This document shows, in pieces, positions 9,860 to 22,389 of a stretch of DNA of 64,000 nt. The stretch is from Sipunculus nudus (Eukaryota; Annelida; Sipuncula; Golfingiida; Sipunculidae): assembly GCA_026874595.1 (NCBI GenBank), contig CM049315.1, positions 62,493,389-62,557,388 of the forward strand, given 5' to 3'. The notes beneath the pieces were generated by a model. It did not search any database. It was not told the origin of the DNA and saw nothing but the letters and a program-made list of their open reading frames with translations. The position numbers and the translations under genes are program-made. The first letter of the stretch is position 1, and each line of letters begins with the position of its first letter.

Positions 9860-12057
9860 TTAAATTGCAAAAGAAGCAATTTAGAAGCTTCATTAGCCAT
9901 TCATTTAGTACCAGATACATACGTCGTTTTTGCCGAAATCAGTTCGATTTTCGCTTAGTACAAGATTGGGTGTTGTGCAATGATCACCGATTTGAACTGC
10001 GAAAGAAGCGTTTTAGAAGCTCTATCACGCCATTAAGAACCAGTAAGAAACGTCGTTTTTGCTGAAATCAGCTCGATTTTTTTGGGTAAGGCAAGATCGT
10101 GTGTTGTGCAAAGATGACCGATTTAAATTGCTAAAGAAGCTATTGAGAAGCTTCATTAGGCCATTTAGAACCAGATACAAACGTCGTTTTTGCCGAAATC
10201 AGCTCGGCTTTTGCGTAATACAAGATCATGTGTTGTGCAAAAATGACCGATTTAAATTGCTAAAGAGTGTATTGAGAAGCTTCATCAGGCCATTTAGAAC
10301 CAGTTACGAACGTCGTTTTTCCCGAAATCAGCTCTGTTTTCACTTTATACATGATCGTGTGTTGTGCAATGATGACCGACTTAAACTGCGAAGGAAGGCT
10401 TTTAGAAGCTTCATCAAGCCATTGAAGAACCAGTTAACAACGTTCTTTTTTGCTGAAATCAGCTCGGTTTTTTTAAAATCGTGTGTTGTGCAAAGATGAC
10501 CGATTTAAACTGCAAAAGAAGCGTTTTAGAAACTTCATTAGGCCATTTAGAACCGGTTACAAATATCGTTTTTTTTTGCCGAAATCAGCTCGGTTTCTGC
10601 GTTTTACAAGATCGTGTTTTGTGCAAAAATTGCCGATATAAATTGCGGAAGGAGCAATTCAGAAGCTTCATTAGGCCATTTAGAACCGGGTACTAACATC
10701 GATCACGCCGAAATCAGCTAGGTGTTTGCCTAATTCAGGATCGTGTGTTGTGGAAAGCAGCTTTAAATTGCAAAAGAAGTAATTTAGAAGCTTCATTAGC
10801 CATTCATTTAGAACCAGATACATACGTCGTTTTTGCCGAAATCAGTTCGATTTTCGCTTAGTACAAGATTGGGTGTTGTGCAATGATCACCGATATGAAC
10901 TGCGAAAGAAGCGTTTTAAAAGCTCTATCAGGCCATTAAGAACCGGTTAGAAACGTCGTTTTTGCTGAAATCAGCTCTTTTTTTTTGGGTAAGACAACAT
11001 CGTGTGTTGTGCAGAGATGACCGATTTAAATTGCTAAAGAAGCTATTGAGAAGCTACATTATACCATTTAGAACCAGATACAAACGTCGTTTTTGCCGAA
11101 ATCAGCTCGTCTTTTGCGTAATACAAGATCATGTGTTGTGCAAAAATGACCAATTTAAACTGCGAAGGAAGCCTTTTAGAAGCTTCATTAGGCCATTAAG
11201 AACCAGTTAGCAACGTCGTTTTTGCTGAAATCAGCTCGGTTTTTTTTTGCGTAATACAAAATCGTGTGTTGTGCAAAGATGACCGATTTAAACTGCAAAA
11301 GAAGCGTTTTAGAAACTTCATTAGGCCATTTAGAACCAGTTACAAATATTTTTTTTTGCCGAAATCTGCTCGGTTTCTGCGTTTTACAAGATCGTGTTTT
11401 GTGCAAAAATTGCCGATGTATATTGCGGAAGGAGCAATTCAGAAGCTTCATTAGGCTATTTTTGACCTGTTTCAAACGTCGCTCGCCGGAATTAGCTCGG
11501 TTTTCGCGTAATACAAGATCGTGTTGATCAAAATGAAAGATTAAAATTGCAAAAGAAGCAATTCAGGAGCTCCGTTAGGCCATTTAGAAGCAATTACAAA
11601 GTTCTTTTTGCCGAATTCAGCTCGGTTTTCGCGTTATACTAGACAGTGTCTTGTGCAAAGATTACCGATTTAAACTGCGCAAGAAGTAATTCAGAAGCTT
11701 TATTAGGCCATTTAATAACCAGTTTCAACCGTCGTTTTCGCCGTAAACAACTTGGTTTTTGCGTAATACAAGATCGTGTGTTGTGCAAATATGGCAGATT
11801 TAAATTGGAAAAGAAGCAATTCAGAAGCTTCATCAGGCCATTAAGAACCTGATACATACGTCGTTTTAGCCCAAATCAGTTCGGTTTTTGCGTAATACAA
11901 GATCGTGATTTGTGCAGAAACGGCTGATTTAAACTGCGATAGAAGCGTTTTTATAGCTTCATTAGGCCATTTAGAACCGGGTACTAACATCGATCACGCC
12001 GAAATCAGCTAGGTGTTTGCCTAATTCAGGATCGTGTGTTGTGCAAAAATTGCAGCT
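9860..12057. repeat. 17-monomer segment present in units 1, 3 and 4 but absent from unit 2
   Basis: About 2,198 bp. It corresponds to roughly 42991-45188 and 58021-60218. In unit 2 the sequence passes directly from the equivalent of 9850 to that of 12050 near 27575-27620. Both boundaries lie in the same monomer class (TTGCAGCTTTAAATTGC), which fits exchange between paralogous monomers. Exact breakpoints cannot be placed within the shared identity. Confidence 0.85.
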
Positions 12058-13050
12058 TTAAATTGCAAAAGAAGCAATTTAGAAGCTTCATTAGCGATTC
12101 ATTTAATACCAGATACATACGTCGTTTTTGCCGAAATCAGTTCGATTTTCGCACAGTACAAGATTGGGTGTTGTGCAATGATCACCGTTTTGAACTGCGA
12201 AAGAAGCGTTTTAGAAGCTCTATCACGCCATTAAGAACCAGTAAGAAACGTCGTTTTTGCTGAAATCAGCTCGATTTTTTTGGGTAAGGCAAGATCGTGT
12301 GTTGTGCAAAGATGACCGATTTAAATTGCTAAAGAGTGTATTGAGAAGCTTCATCAGGCCATTTAGAACCAGTTACGAACGTCGTTTTTCCCGAAATCAG
12401 CTCGGTTTTCACTTTATACATGATCGTGTGTTGTGCAATGATGACCGATTTAAACTGCGAAGGAAAGCTTTTAGAAGCTTCATAAGGCCATTAAGAACCA
12501 GTTAACAACGTTATTTTTTGCTGAAATCAGCTCGGTTTTTTTAAAATCGTGTGTTGTGCAAAGATGACCGATTTAAACTGCAAAAGAAGCGTTTTAGAAA
12601 CTTCATTAGGCCATTTAGAACCAGTTACAAATATCGTTTTTTGCTGAAATCAGCTCGGTTTCTGCGTTTTACAAGATCGTGTTTTGTGCAAAAATTGCCG
12701 ATATAAATTGCGGAAGGAGCAATTCAGAAGCTTCATTAGGCTATTTTTGACCTGTTTCAAACGTCGCTCGACGGTTTACCTCGGTTTTCGCGTAATACAA
12801 GATCGTGTTGTGCAAAATGAAAGATAAGAATTGCAAAAGAAGCAATTCAGAATCTCATTGGGCCATTTAGAAGCAATTACAAAGTTCTTTTTGCCGAAAT
12901 CAGCTCGGTTTTCGCGTTATACTAGACAGTGTCTTGTGCAAAGATTACCGATTTAAACTGCGCAAGAAGTAATTCAGAAGCTTTATTAGGCCATTTAAAA
13001 CCAGTTTCAACGTCGATTTCGCCGTAAACAACTTGGTTTTAGCGAAATAC

Positions 13051-13566
13051 AAGATCATGTGTTGTACAAATATGGCAGATTTAAATTGGAAAAGAAGCAA
13101 TTCAGAAGCGTCATCTGGCCATTTAGAACCTGATACATACGTCGTTTTAGCCGAAATCAGTTCGGTTTTTGCGTAATACTAGAAAGTGTCTTGTGCAAAG
13201 ATTACCGATTTAAACTGCGAAAGTAGTAATTCAGAAGCTTTATTAGGCCATTTAAAACCAGTTTCAACCGTCGTTTTCGCTGTAAACAACTTGGTTTTCG
13301 CGTAATACAAGATCATGTGTTGTACAAATATGGCAGATTTAAATTGGAAAAGAAGCAATTCAGAAGCGTCATCTGGCCATTTAGAACCTGATACATACGT
13401 CGTTTTAGCCGAAATCAGTTCGGTTTTTGCGTAATACTAGAAAGTGTCTTGTGCAAAGATTACCGATTTAAACTGCGAAAGTAGTAATTCAGAAGCTTCA
13501 TCTGGCCATTAAGAACCTGATACATACGTCGTTTTAGCCGAAATCAGTTCGGTTTTTGCGTAATAC
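13051..13566. repeat. tandemly duplicated dimer (2 x 258 bp) private to unit 1
   Basis: The box AAGATCATGTGTTGTAC occurs at 13051 and again at 13309. The box ATACTAGAAAGTGTC also recurs 258 bp later. Unit 2 shows one fewer monomer here (register 15,527 to the left, 15,398 to the right), which fits a local event. Confidence 0.75.
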
Positions 13567-16500
13567 AAGATCGTGATTTGTGCAGAAACAGCTGATTTAA
13601 ACTGCGATAGAAGCGTTTTTATAGCTTCATTAGGCCATTTAGAACCGGGTACTAACATCCATCTCGCTGATATCAGCTAAGTTTTTGCCTAAATCAGGAT
13701 CGTGTCTTGTGCAAAAATTGCAGATTTAAATTGCAAAAGAAGCAATTTAGAAGCTTCATTAGGCCATTCATTTAGAACCAGATACAAACGTCGTTTTTGC
13801 CGAAATCAGTTCGATTTTCCCTTAGTACAAGATTGGGTGTTGTGCAATGATCACCGATTTAAACTGCGAAAAAAGCGTTTTAGAAGCTCTATCAGTCCAT
13901 TAAGAACCAGTTAGAAACGTCGTTTTTTTTTTCTGAAATCAGCTCAATTTTTTTCGTAAGACAAGATCGTGTGTTGTGCAAAGATGACCGATTAAAATTG
14001 CTAAAAAAGCTATTGAGAATCTTCATTAGGCCATTTAGAACCAGATACAAACGTCGTTTTTGCCGAAATCAGCTTGGCTTTTGCGTAATACAAGATCATG
14101 TGTTGTGCAAAAATGGCCGATTTTAACTGCGAAGGAAGCCTTTTAGAAGCTTCATCAGGCCATTAAGAACCAGTTAGCAACGTTGTTTTTGCTGAAATTA
14201 GCTCGTTTTTTTTTTGCGTAATACAAAATCGTGTGTTGTGCAAAGATGACCGATTTAAACTGCAAAAGAAGCGTTTTAGAAACTTCATTAGGCCATTTAC
14301 AACCAGTTACATATATCGTTTTTTGCCGAAATCAGCTCAGTTTCTGCGTTTTACAAGATCGTGTTTTGTGCAAAAATTGCCGATATAAATTGCCAAAGGA
14401 GCAATTCAGAAGCTTCATTAGGCTATTTTTGACCTGTTCCAAACGTCGCTCGCCGGAATTAGCTCGGTTTTCGCGTAATACAAGATCGAGTGTTGTGCAA
14501 ATATGGCAGATTTAAATTGCTAAAGAAGCTATTGAGAAGCTTCATTAGGCCATTTAGAACCAGATACAAACGTCGTTTTTGCCGAAATCAGCTTGGCTTT
14601 TGCGTAATACAAGATCATGTGTTGTGCAAGAATGGCCGATTTAAATTGCTAAAGAGTGTATTGAGAAGCTTCATCAGGCCATTTAGAACCAGTTACGAAC
14701 GTCGTTTTTCCCGAAATCAGCTCGGTTTTCACTTTATGCATGATCGTGTGTTGTGCAATGATCACATATTTAAACTGCGAAGGAAGCGTTTTAATAGCTT
14801 CATCAGGCCATTTAGAACCTGTTTAAAACGTCGCTCTTGCTGAAATCAGATCGGATTTCGCGTAATACAAGATCGTGTTGTGCAAAATAGAAGATTAAAA
14901 TTGCAAAAGAAGCAATTCAGAAGCTCCATTAGGCCATTTAGAACCGGGTACTAACATCAATCTCGCCGAAATCAGCTAGGTTTTTGCCTTATTCAGGATC
15001 GTGTGTTGTGTAAAAATTGCAGATTTAAATTGCAAGAGAAGCAATTTAGAAGCTTCATTAGGCCATTCATTTAGAACCAGATACAAACGTCGTTTTTGCC
15101 GAAATCAGTTCGATTTTCGCACAGTACAAGATTGGGTGTTGTGCAATGATCACCGATTTGAACTGCGAAAGAAGCGTTTTAGAAGCTCTATCACGCCATT
15201 AGGAACCAGTAAGAAACGTCGTTTTTGCTGAAATCAGCTTGATTTTTTTGGGTATGACAAGATCGTGTGTTGTGCAATGATCACTGATTTGAACTGCTAA
15301 AGAAGCTATTGAGAAGCTTCATTAGGCCATTTAGAACCAGATACAAACGTCGTTTTTGCCGAAATCAGCTCGGCTTTAGCGTAATACAAGATCATGTGTT
15401 GTGCAAAAATGGCTGATTTAAATTGCTAAAGAGTGTATTGAGAAGCTTCATCAGGCCATTTAGAACCAGTTACGAACGTCGTTTTTCCCGAAATCAGCTC
15501 GGTTTTCACTTTATACATGATCGTGTGTTGTGCAATGACGACCGATATAACTGCGAAGGAAGGCTTTTAGAAGCTTCATCAGGCCATTAAGAACCAGTTA
15601 GCAACGTTCTTTTTTGCTGAAATCAGCTCGGTTTTTTTTAAATCGTGTGTTGTGCAAAGATGACCGATTTAAACTGCAAAAAAAGTGTTTTAGAAACTTC
15701 ATTAGGCCATTTACAACCAGTTACAAATATCGTTTTTTGCCGAAATCAGCTCGGTTTCTGCGTTTTACAAGATCGTGTTTTGTGCAAAAATTGCCGATAT
15801 AAATTGCGGAAGGAGCAATTCAGAAGCTTCATTGGGCTATTTTTGACCTGTTTCAAACGTCGCTCGACGGTTTAGCTCGGTTTTCGCGTAATACAAGATC
15901 GTGTTGTGCAAAATGAAAGATTAGAATTGCAAAAGAAGCAATTCAGAATCTTATTGGGCCATTTAGAAGCAATTACAAAGTTCTTTTTGCCGAAATCAGC
16001 TCGGTTTTCGCGTTATACTAGACAGTGTCTTGTGCAAAGATTACCGATTTAAACTGCGCAAGAAGTAATTCAGAAGCTTTATTAGGCCATTTAAAACCGG
16101 TTTCAACGTCGTTTTCGCCGTAAACAACTTGGTTTTCGCGTAATACAAGATCATGTGTTGTGCAAATATGGCAGATTTAAATTAGAAAAGAAGCAATTCA
16201 GAAGCTTCATCTGGCCATTTAGAACCTGATACATACGTCGTTTTAGCCGAAATCAGTTCGGTTTTTGCGTAATACTAGACAGTGTCTTGTGCAAAGATTA
16301 CCGATTTAAACTGCGAAAGAAGTAATTCAGAAGCTTTATTAGGCTATTTTTGACCTGTTCCAAACGTCGCTCGCCGGAATTAGCTCGGTTTTTGCGTAAT
16401 ACAAGATCGTGTTGATCAAAATGGAAGATTAAAATTGCAAAAGAAGCAATTCAGAAGATTCATTGGGCCATTTAGCTGCAATTTCAAAATTCTTTTTGCC

Positions 16501-18074
16501 GAAATCAGCTCGGTTTTCGCGTTATACTAGACAGTGTCTTGTGCAAAGATTACCGATTTAAACTGCGAAAGAAGTTATTCAGAAGCTTTATTAGGCCATT
16601 TAAAACCAGTTTCAACCGTCGTTTTCGCTGTAAACAACTTGGTTTTCGCGTAATACAAGATCGTGTGTTGTGCAAATATGGCAGATTTAAATTGGAAAAG
16701 AAGCAATTCAGAAGCTTCATCTGGCCATTAAGAACCTGATACATACGTCGTTTTAGCCGAAATCAGTTTGGTTTTTGCGTAATACAAGATCGTGATTTGT
16801 GCTGAAACGGCTGATTTAAACTGCGATAGAAGCGTTTTTATAGCTTCATTAGGCCATTTAGAACCGGGTACTAACATGATCCCTCCGAAATCAGCTAGGT
16901 TTTTGCCTAATTCAGGATCGTGTGTTGTGCAAAAATTGCAGCTTTAAATTGCAAAAGAAGCAATTTAGAAGCTTCGTTAGGCCATTCATTTAGGACCAGA
17001 TACAAACATCGTTTTTGCCGAAATCAGTTCGATTTTCGCTTAGTACAAGATGGTGTCTTGTACAATGATCACCGACTTAAACTGCGAAAGAAGCGTTTTA
17101 GAAGCTTCATCAGGCCATTAGTAACCTATTAGAAACGACGTTTTTTCTGAAATCAGCTCGGTTTTCCCGTAATACTAGACAGTGTCTTGTGCAAAGATTA
17201 CCGATTTAAACTGCGAAAGAAGTTATTCAGAAGCTTTATTAGGCCATTTAAAACCAGTTTCAACCGTCGTTTTCGCCGTAAACAACTTGGTTTTCGCGTA
17301 ATACAAGATCGTGTGTTGTGCAAATATGGCAGATTTAAATTGAAAAAGAAGCAATTCAGAAGCTTCATCAGGCCATTTAGACCCTCATACATGCGTCGTT
17401 CTAGCCGAAGTCAGTTCGGTTTTTGCGTAATACAAGATCGTGATTTGTGCAGAAACGGCTGATTTAAACTGCGATAGAAGCGTTTTTTTATAGCTTCATT
17501 AGGCCATTTAGAACCTGTTAAAAACGTCGCTCTTGCTGAAATCAGATCGGTTTTTGCGTAAAACAAGATCGTGTTGTGCAAAATTTAAGATTAAAATTGC
17601 AAAACAAGCAATTCAGAAGCTCCCTAAGGCCATTTAGATCCGGGTACAAACATCGATCTCGCCGGAATCAGCTAGGTTTTTGCTTAATTCAGGAACGTGT
17701 GTTGTGCAAAAATTACAGATTTAAATTGCAAAAGAAGCAATTCAGAAGGTTCATTGGGCCGTTTAGAACCAGATACAAACATATTTTACGGCGAAATCAG
17801 CTCGGTTTTTTCGTAATACAAGATCGTGACTTGTGCAGAAACGGCTGATTTAAACTGCGATAGAAGCGTTTCAATAGCTTTATTAGGCCATTTAGAACCT
17901 GATAAAAACGTCGCTCTTGCTGCAATCAGATCGGTTTTCGCGTAATACAAGATCGTGTTTTGTGCAAAAATTGCCGATATAAATTGCGGAAGGAGCAATT
18001 CAGAAGCTTCATTAGGCCATTTAGAACCGGGTACTAACATCGATCACGCCGAAATCAGCTAGGTGTTTGCCTAA

Positions 18075-18144
18075 TAGACCATTTCAGCATCTCGCGACTC
18101 GCAATGCATGCCAGTCAGGGTCAAAGGTCACCATTACCAAAACA
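18075..18144 (+). repeat. left TIR, element copy 2
   Basis: Identical by eye to the left TIR of copy 1, including the DR1-like GGGTCAAAGGTCA. Confidence 0.85.
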
Positions 18145-19162
18145 CGTTCCTTGACCAGGCATGTGCAATGCAGAAATGGCGAAACGTCACGTTCGAACCC
18201 TTTTTATATATCTATTAATATTTTCAGTGGACGCCTCCCATAGAAAATGGCACCCTTTATAAGTGTTACACATTGCTCCTAAGTAGGTCAGAGCTTTTCT
18301 GCTGGCCTTTTTAAACAAAATGTAACAAATACTGGCACTTGTGCAGTCGCTCACTCCATGTGGCTCACAGAATCACACTGGTGAAATATTCAAGTGGACA
18401 CGTGACGGTGCTTCACATTTAACTTATTTATTTGTAGAAATGTCTTTGTCAACACTTTTATATGAAGGTTAGTAACCATTTATGAATCATTAGTATTTAG
18501 ATTAGATAAACTTTATGCATCTTTATAACTATCTCAAATTTTCAGTGTCATGATTTCTGTGTTAATAAAATTAACAGTTTATTATAATACGGTTATGTTG
18601 AAGACCAGTATTTCAAGACATAATTCCCTTTAGTCCAGATAATGCTTTAATATTTTTATATTTCCTAATAATAATCCACACTAATCACTGAGGAAATAAT
18701 AAATACTGATAACTCTCTGACCCTGTCATGGACAAAACGGAAATGTTTCACGTAAATTTTCACAGTTCAGCATGCAAAAGCCAAAACTGCTGGACAAGAT
18801 TATTGTTATTTAAAAATTACAAAAATGTCTTTAACTCTTGGGTAATGGGATGGTAAATATAAATTATAATATAGCTTTTGGGGAGCATATCAAGACATTA
18901 AAAAATATATTATAATGCAAAACTTGTAAACATAACTGTTTACCCTGTTATTTGTCACTGTTAATGCGTAATATATATTATTAGCCTTCTGTTGAAGATG
19001 TTTATGGCTTTCATGATCTGGGATAAATATTTAAGTGTCAAAGAAATTAAGAAAATATGATTATTAGAGAGTTTTTGTATGGTAGCTTTTCATGGATTTG
19101 TCAATTTCATCTCTTAACATGTGCAGAAATATAATATTTATATATGAATTATGCTACTGGCG

Positions 19163-19188
19163 TATATATATATATATATATATATATA
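19163..19188. repeat. (TA)13 microsatellite, site 1 of copy 2
   Basis: 26 bp, the shortest allele of this site among the four copies. Confidence 0.98.
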
Positions 19189-19743
19189 TTACTGGACCAC
19201 AAATAAAGCAGATCATTTTCAGTAAATAAACCTTTCACTTAAACATGACATGTCAGTTGAACGATTTAAACATGAATAAAACGCAGTGGGAAAAAAGCAA
19301 ATATATTTACTATATGGAAGTCCTTTTATAGCATACACCTTTTTCAGCTTACATTTTCCTATTTTAAAGTTTTTATGGAGTTTCAACACTAATCAATTCT
19401 TGAGAATCCTTAGAATACAAAGTGTATAATACGTATGCTAAAAATAATATACTTTTACTATTAAATTAATAAATTTTACTACCTACAAGTGCTTTGGACC
19501 AGCTGCTGTTAGACAAGAGCACAATACACACCGATACACTGAATATCAAATATATATCTACTGATCCACTACCTACAGAAATTTGACAGATGAGTAAAAG
19601 GGTCAAGTGTATGCCATTTAAATCTAATTAATTCGAATCAATGGCACAGGCCAGAAAAAAAATATAGCTTTTTATATATTGTAATTTGATGCATGGCACA
19701 TAATTGTTATTTAGAGGATGTTGCAATGATGCTTTTTTCTCAA

Positions 19744-19842
19744 CCCCCCCCCTTTTCCCATTGGTATCAAATGGCTCACTCCTTACCAGAAACTTGGCAT
19801 CAGGCATAACTAAATAAGACTTGCCTAACCCCCCCCCCCCCC
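19744..19842. repeat. two poly-C tracts (9 and 14), copy 2
   Basis: C runs at 19744-19752 and 19829-19842. The second is preceded by CTAA where the other copies have CTGA. Confidence 0.95.
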
Positions 19843-20209
19843 TCCGTAGTATTCCCATTTGCTTTTGAAGGCCTATCAGACAAACTGTTTAAAGCTAATG
19901 GTAAATATGAAATATATTTTTCTTAGGGTCAATTTTTCATCAAATATCTTGCATAATCAGACAGGCATTGTGCCACCTGTTTCTGGCTTTTCATCAACTG
20001 TACATCTGTTTTGTAATATTTAATGTTTTTAGGTGAGATACTTTTAATGATGCAAGTGACAGATATTTGTTTTTGTTAAATCTCAACTATTAGTTATTGC
20101 TGAGTGTGATAGTTTTATTAATCATAAGGAGGAGCTAAATGCCAGTGTCCACACATTTAAGAAACAAAATAAATAAAACATAAAAAAAAGATGGGTAATA
20201 CATATTGAT

Positions 20210-20212
<3 letters not shown>

Positions 20213-20254
<42 letters not shown>
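20213..20254. repeat. (AT)21 microsatellite, site 2 of copy 2
   Basis: 42 bp of AT between GATATC and TGCTATAAAAC. Confidence 0.98.
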
Positions 20255-20256
<2 letters not shown>

Positions 20257-20745
20257 CTATAAAACTCCAATCTACTGCACTTTTCATAATATTAATAATA
20301 AAGTTCAATATAAATTATATAAAAATTATCATAATAAAGTTTATAGTAATATGGTTATTTTGAATTAATAAAAATTATGAATTAACAAGCTAAAGCTAAA
20401 AAAATTCGACAATAAGTTCATGTAACAGGAATATATGGTAACGGCTAGGTGTGTATATATATATACATATATATATTAAAATATTTATATATATGCATTT
20501 ATATATCTGATTATAAGTTTCTTTTCTATGTTACGAAAGAGAGGCAGGCTCAAAGTATTACTAATACTTATAGTAATGCTGTTATAATACTATATAAATA
20601 TTAACTATTAAACTAAACGTAGCCACACAACTTATTTGGACAGAAATCCCTGCTGTTAAAGTTGTCATTAATTCACACATTTGTAACAATGTACCGCTAT
20701 CAGTATCAGTAAAATTTTCTCCAGTCATTGATTCATGTTATGATT

Positions 20746-20748
<3 letters not shown>

Positions 20749-20802
<54 letters not shown>
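20749..20802. repeat. (AT)27 microsatellite, site 3 of copy 2
   Basis: 54 bp, the longest AT tract in the window and 18 bp longer than in copy 1. Confidence 0.98.
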
Positions 20803-20807
<5 letters not shown>

Positions 20808-21131
20808 TATAGTGTAGTCTATACTATTTTCAACAAAAATTGTTTATGTCCGCGCCGATCTGCTAGCAACTTGCATCCACATGCGCGTGACACGGCCTGG
20901 GTGCCTTTTAGCTTTGTTCACTGATCAGAACTCGCACAACTTACATGTGGTTTCCTGTGTTTTTTTCACAGACTAGCTGGCTCTGTTTTTACAAACCATG
21001 TGTACCATTGATACAATGTTTAACGACTTTGTTTGGGACGAGGCATGTTAAACCCCGAAAAACAAGTAACATAGTGTATCTGTTGCGTCTGACAAACGAA
21101 GCGGCAGAAGTTGTCAGGACCGCATGTAGTT

Positions 21132-21211
21132 TGTTTTGGTAATGGAGACCTTTCACCTTGGGCTCAAGGTCGGTCATCGCACATGCGCGCCCGTAATGCT
21201 GAAATGGTCTA
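21132..21211 (-). repeat. right TIR, element copy 2
   Basis: Same as the right TIR of copy 1. The outer 16 bp are perfectly inverted relative to 18075-18090. Confidence 0.85.
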
Positions 21212-22389
21212 TTCAGGATCGTGTGATGTGGAAAGCAGCTTTAAATTGCAAAAGAAGTAATTTAGAAGCTTCATTAGCCATTCATTTAGAACCAGATACA
21301 TACGTCGTTTTTGCCGAAATCAGTTCGATTTTCGCTTAGTACAAGATTGGGTGTTGTGCAATGATCACCGATTTGAACTGCGAAAGAAGCGTTTCAGAAG
21401 CTCTATCAGGCCATTAAGAACCAGTTAGAAAAGTCGTTTTTGCTGAAATCAGCTCGATTTTTTTGGGTAAGACAAGATCGTGTGTTGTGCAAAGATGACC
21501 GATTTAAATTGCTAAAGAAGCTATTGAGAAGCTTCATTAGGCCATTTAGAACCAGATACAAACGTCGTTTTTGCCGAAATCAGCTCGGCTTTTGCGTAAT
21601 ACAAGATCATGTGTTGTGCAAAAATGGCCGATTTAAATTGCTAAAGAGTTTATTGAGAAGCTTCATCAGGCCATTTAGAACCAGTTACGAACGTCGTTTT
21701 TCCCGAAATCAGCTCGGTTTTCACTTTATACATGATCGTGTGTGGTGCAATGATGACCGATTTAAACTGCGAAGGAAGCCTTTTAGAAGCTTCATCAGGC
21801 CATTAAGAACCAGTTAGCAACGTTCTTTTTTGCTGAAATCAGCTCGGTTTTTCTGCGTAATACAAAATCGTGTGTTGTGCAAAGATGACCGATTTAAACT
21901 GCAAAAGAAGCGTTTTGGAAACTTCATTAGGCCATTTAGAACCAGTTACAAATATCGTTTTTTGCCGAAATCAGCTCGGTTTCTGCGTTTTACAAGATCG
22001 TGTTTTGTGCAAAAATTGCCGATATAAATTGCGGAAGGAGCAATTCAGAAGCTTCATTAGGCTATTTTTGACCTATTCCAAACGCCGCTCGCCGGAATAA
22101 GCTCGGTTTTCGCGTAATACAAGATCGTGTGTTGTGCAAATATGGCGGACTTAAATTGGAAAAGAAGCAATTCAGAAGCTTCATCAGGCCATTTAGAACC
22201 TGATACTTACGTCGTTTTAGCCGAAATCAGTTCGGTTTTGCTTAATACGAGATCGTGATTTGTGCAGAAATGGCTGATTTAAACTGCGATAGAAGCGTTT
22301 TTATAGCTTCATTAGGCCATTTAGAACCGGGTAGCAACATCGATCTCGCCGAAATCAGGTAGGTTTTTGCCTAATTCAGGATCGTGTGT

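Larger units (their letters stand above)
1518..18074. repeat. higher-order repeat unit 1 (element + satellite, 16,557 bp)
   Basis: The unit is defined from one element start to the next. It holds element copy 1 and about 104 monomers (block A). Relative to units 2-4 it lacks 1,157 bp net near 5.8-6.5 kb. It keeps a 2,198-bp stretch (about 9860-12057) that unit 2 lacks, and has a private duplicated dimer at 13051-13566. Confidence 0.9.
4644..18074. repeat. 129-bp satellite block A (about 104 monomers)
   Basis: A continuous head-to-tail array of 13,431 bp. Successive TGTGTTGTGC boxes begin near 4911, 5040, 5169 and 5301, giving steps of 129, 129 and 132 bp. Many monomer classes are present in a fixed order that recurs in blocks B-D, which makes this a true HOR and not a homogeneous array. 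One class has an extra CATT (GGCCATTCATTTAG). Another has GTAAACAACTTGG. Another has GGCTATTTTTGACC. No gene, promoter or RNA gene is recognised. The open frames here (up to 146 codons at 10059-10499) are repeat by-products. Confidence 0.97.
18075..21211 (+). mobile_element. TIR-bounded AT-rich element, copy 2
   Basis: 3,137 bp, the same element as copy 1 at the same satellite junction. Length differences from copy 1 are fully explained by the AT and C tracts plus two homopolymer changes (net +11 bp). It shares AGCTTTTGGGG and CATAAAAAAAAG variants with copy 3, where copies 1 and 4 have AGCTTTAGGGG and CATAAATAAAAG. Private changes include ATACGGTTATG and CCCCGAAAAAC. No transposase frame is seen. 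Confidence 0.8.

Noticed and set aside
10059-10499. 146-codon open frame (also 43190-43630 and 58220-58660) as a gene
   Set aside because: It consists wholly of satellite monomers, starts at an arbitrary ATG within a monomer, has equivalents in many registers and on both strands, and shows no known domain.
4644-18074. CRISPR array
   Set aside because: The unit is about 129 bp, contiguous and itself variable, with no short constant repeat separated by unique spacers and no cas genes. It is a eukaryotic-type satellite.
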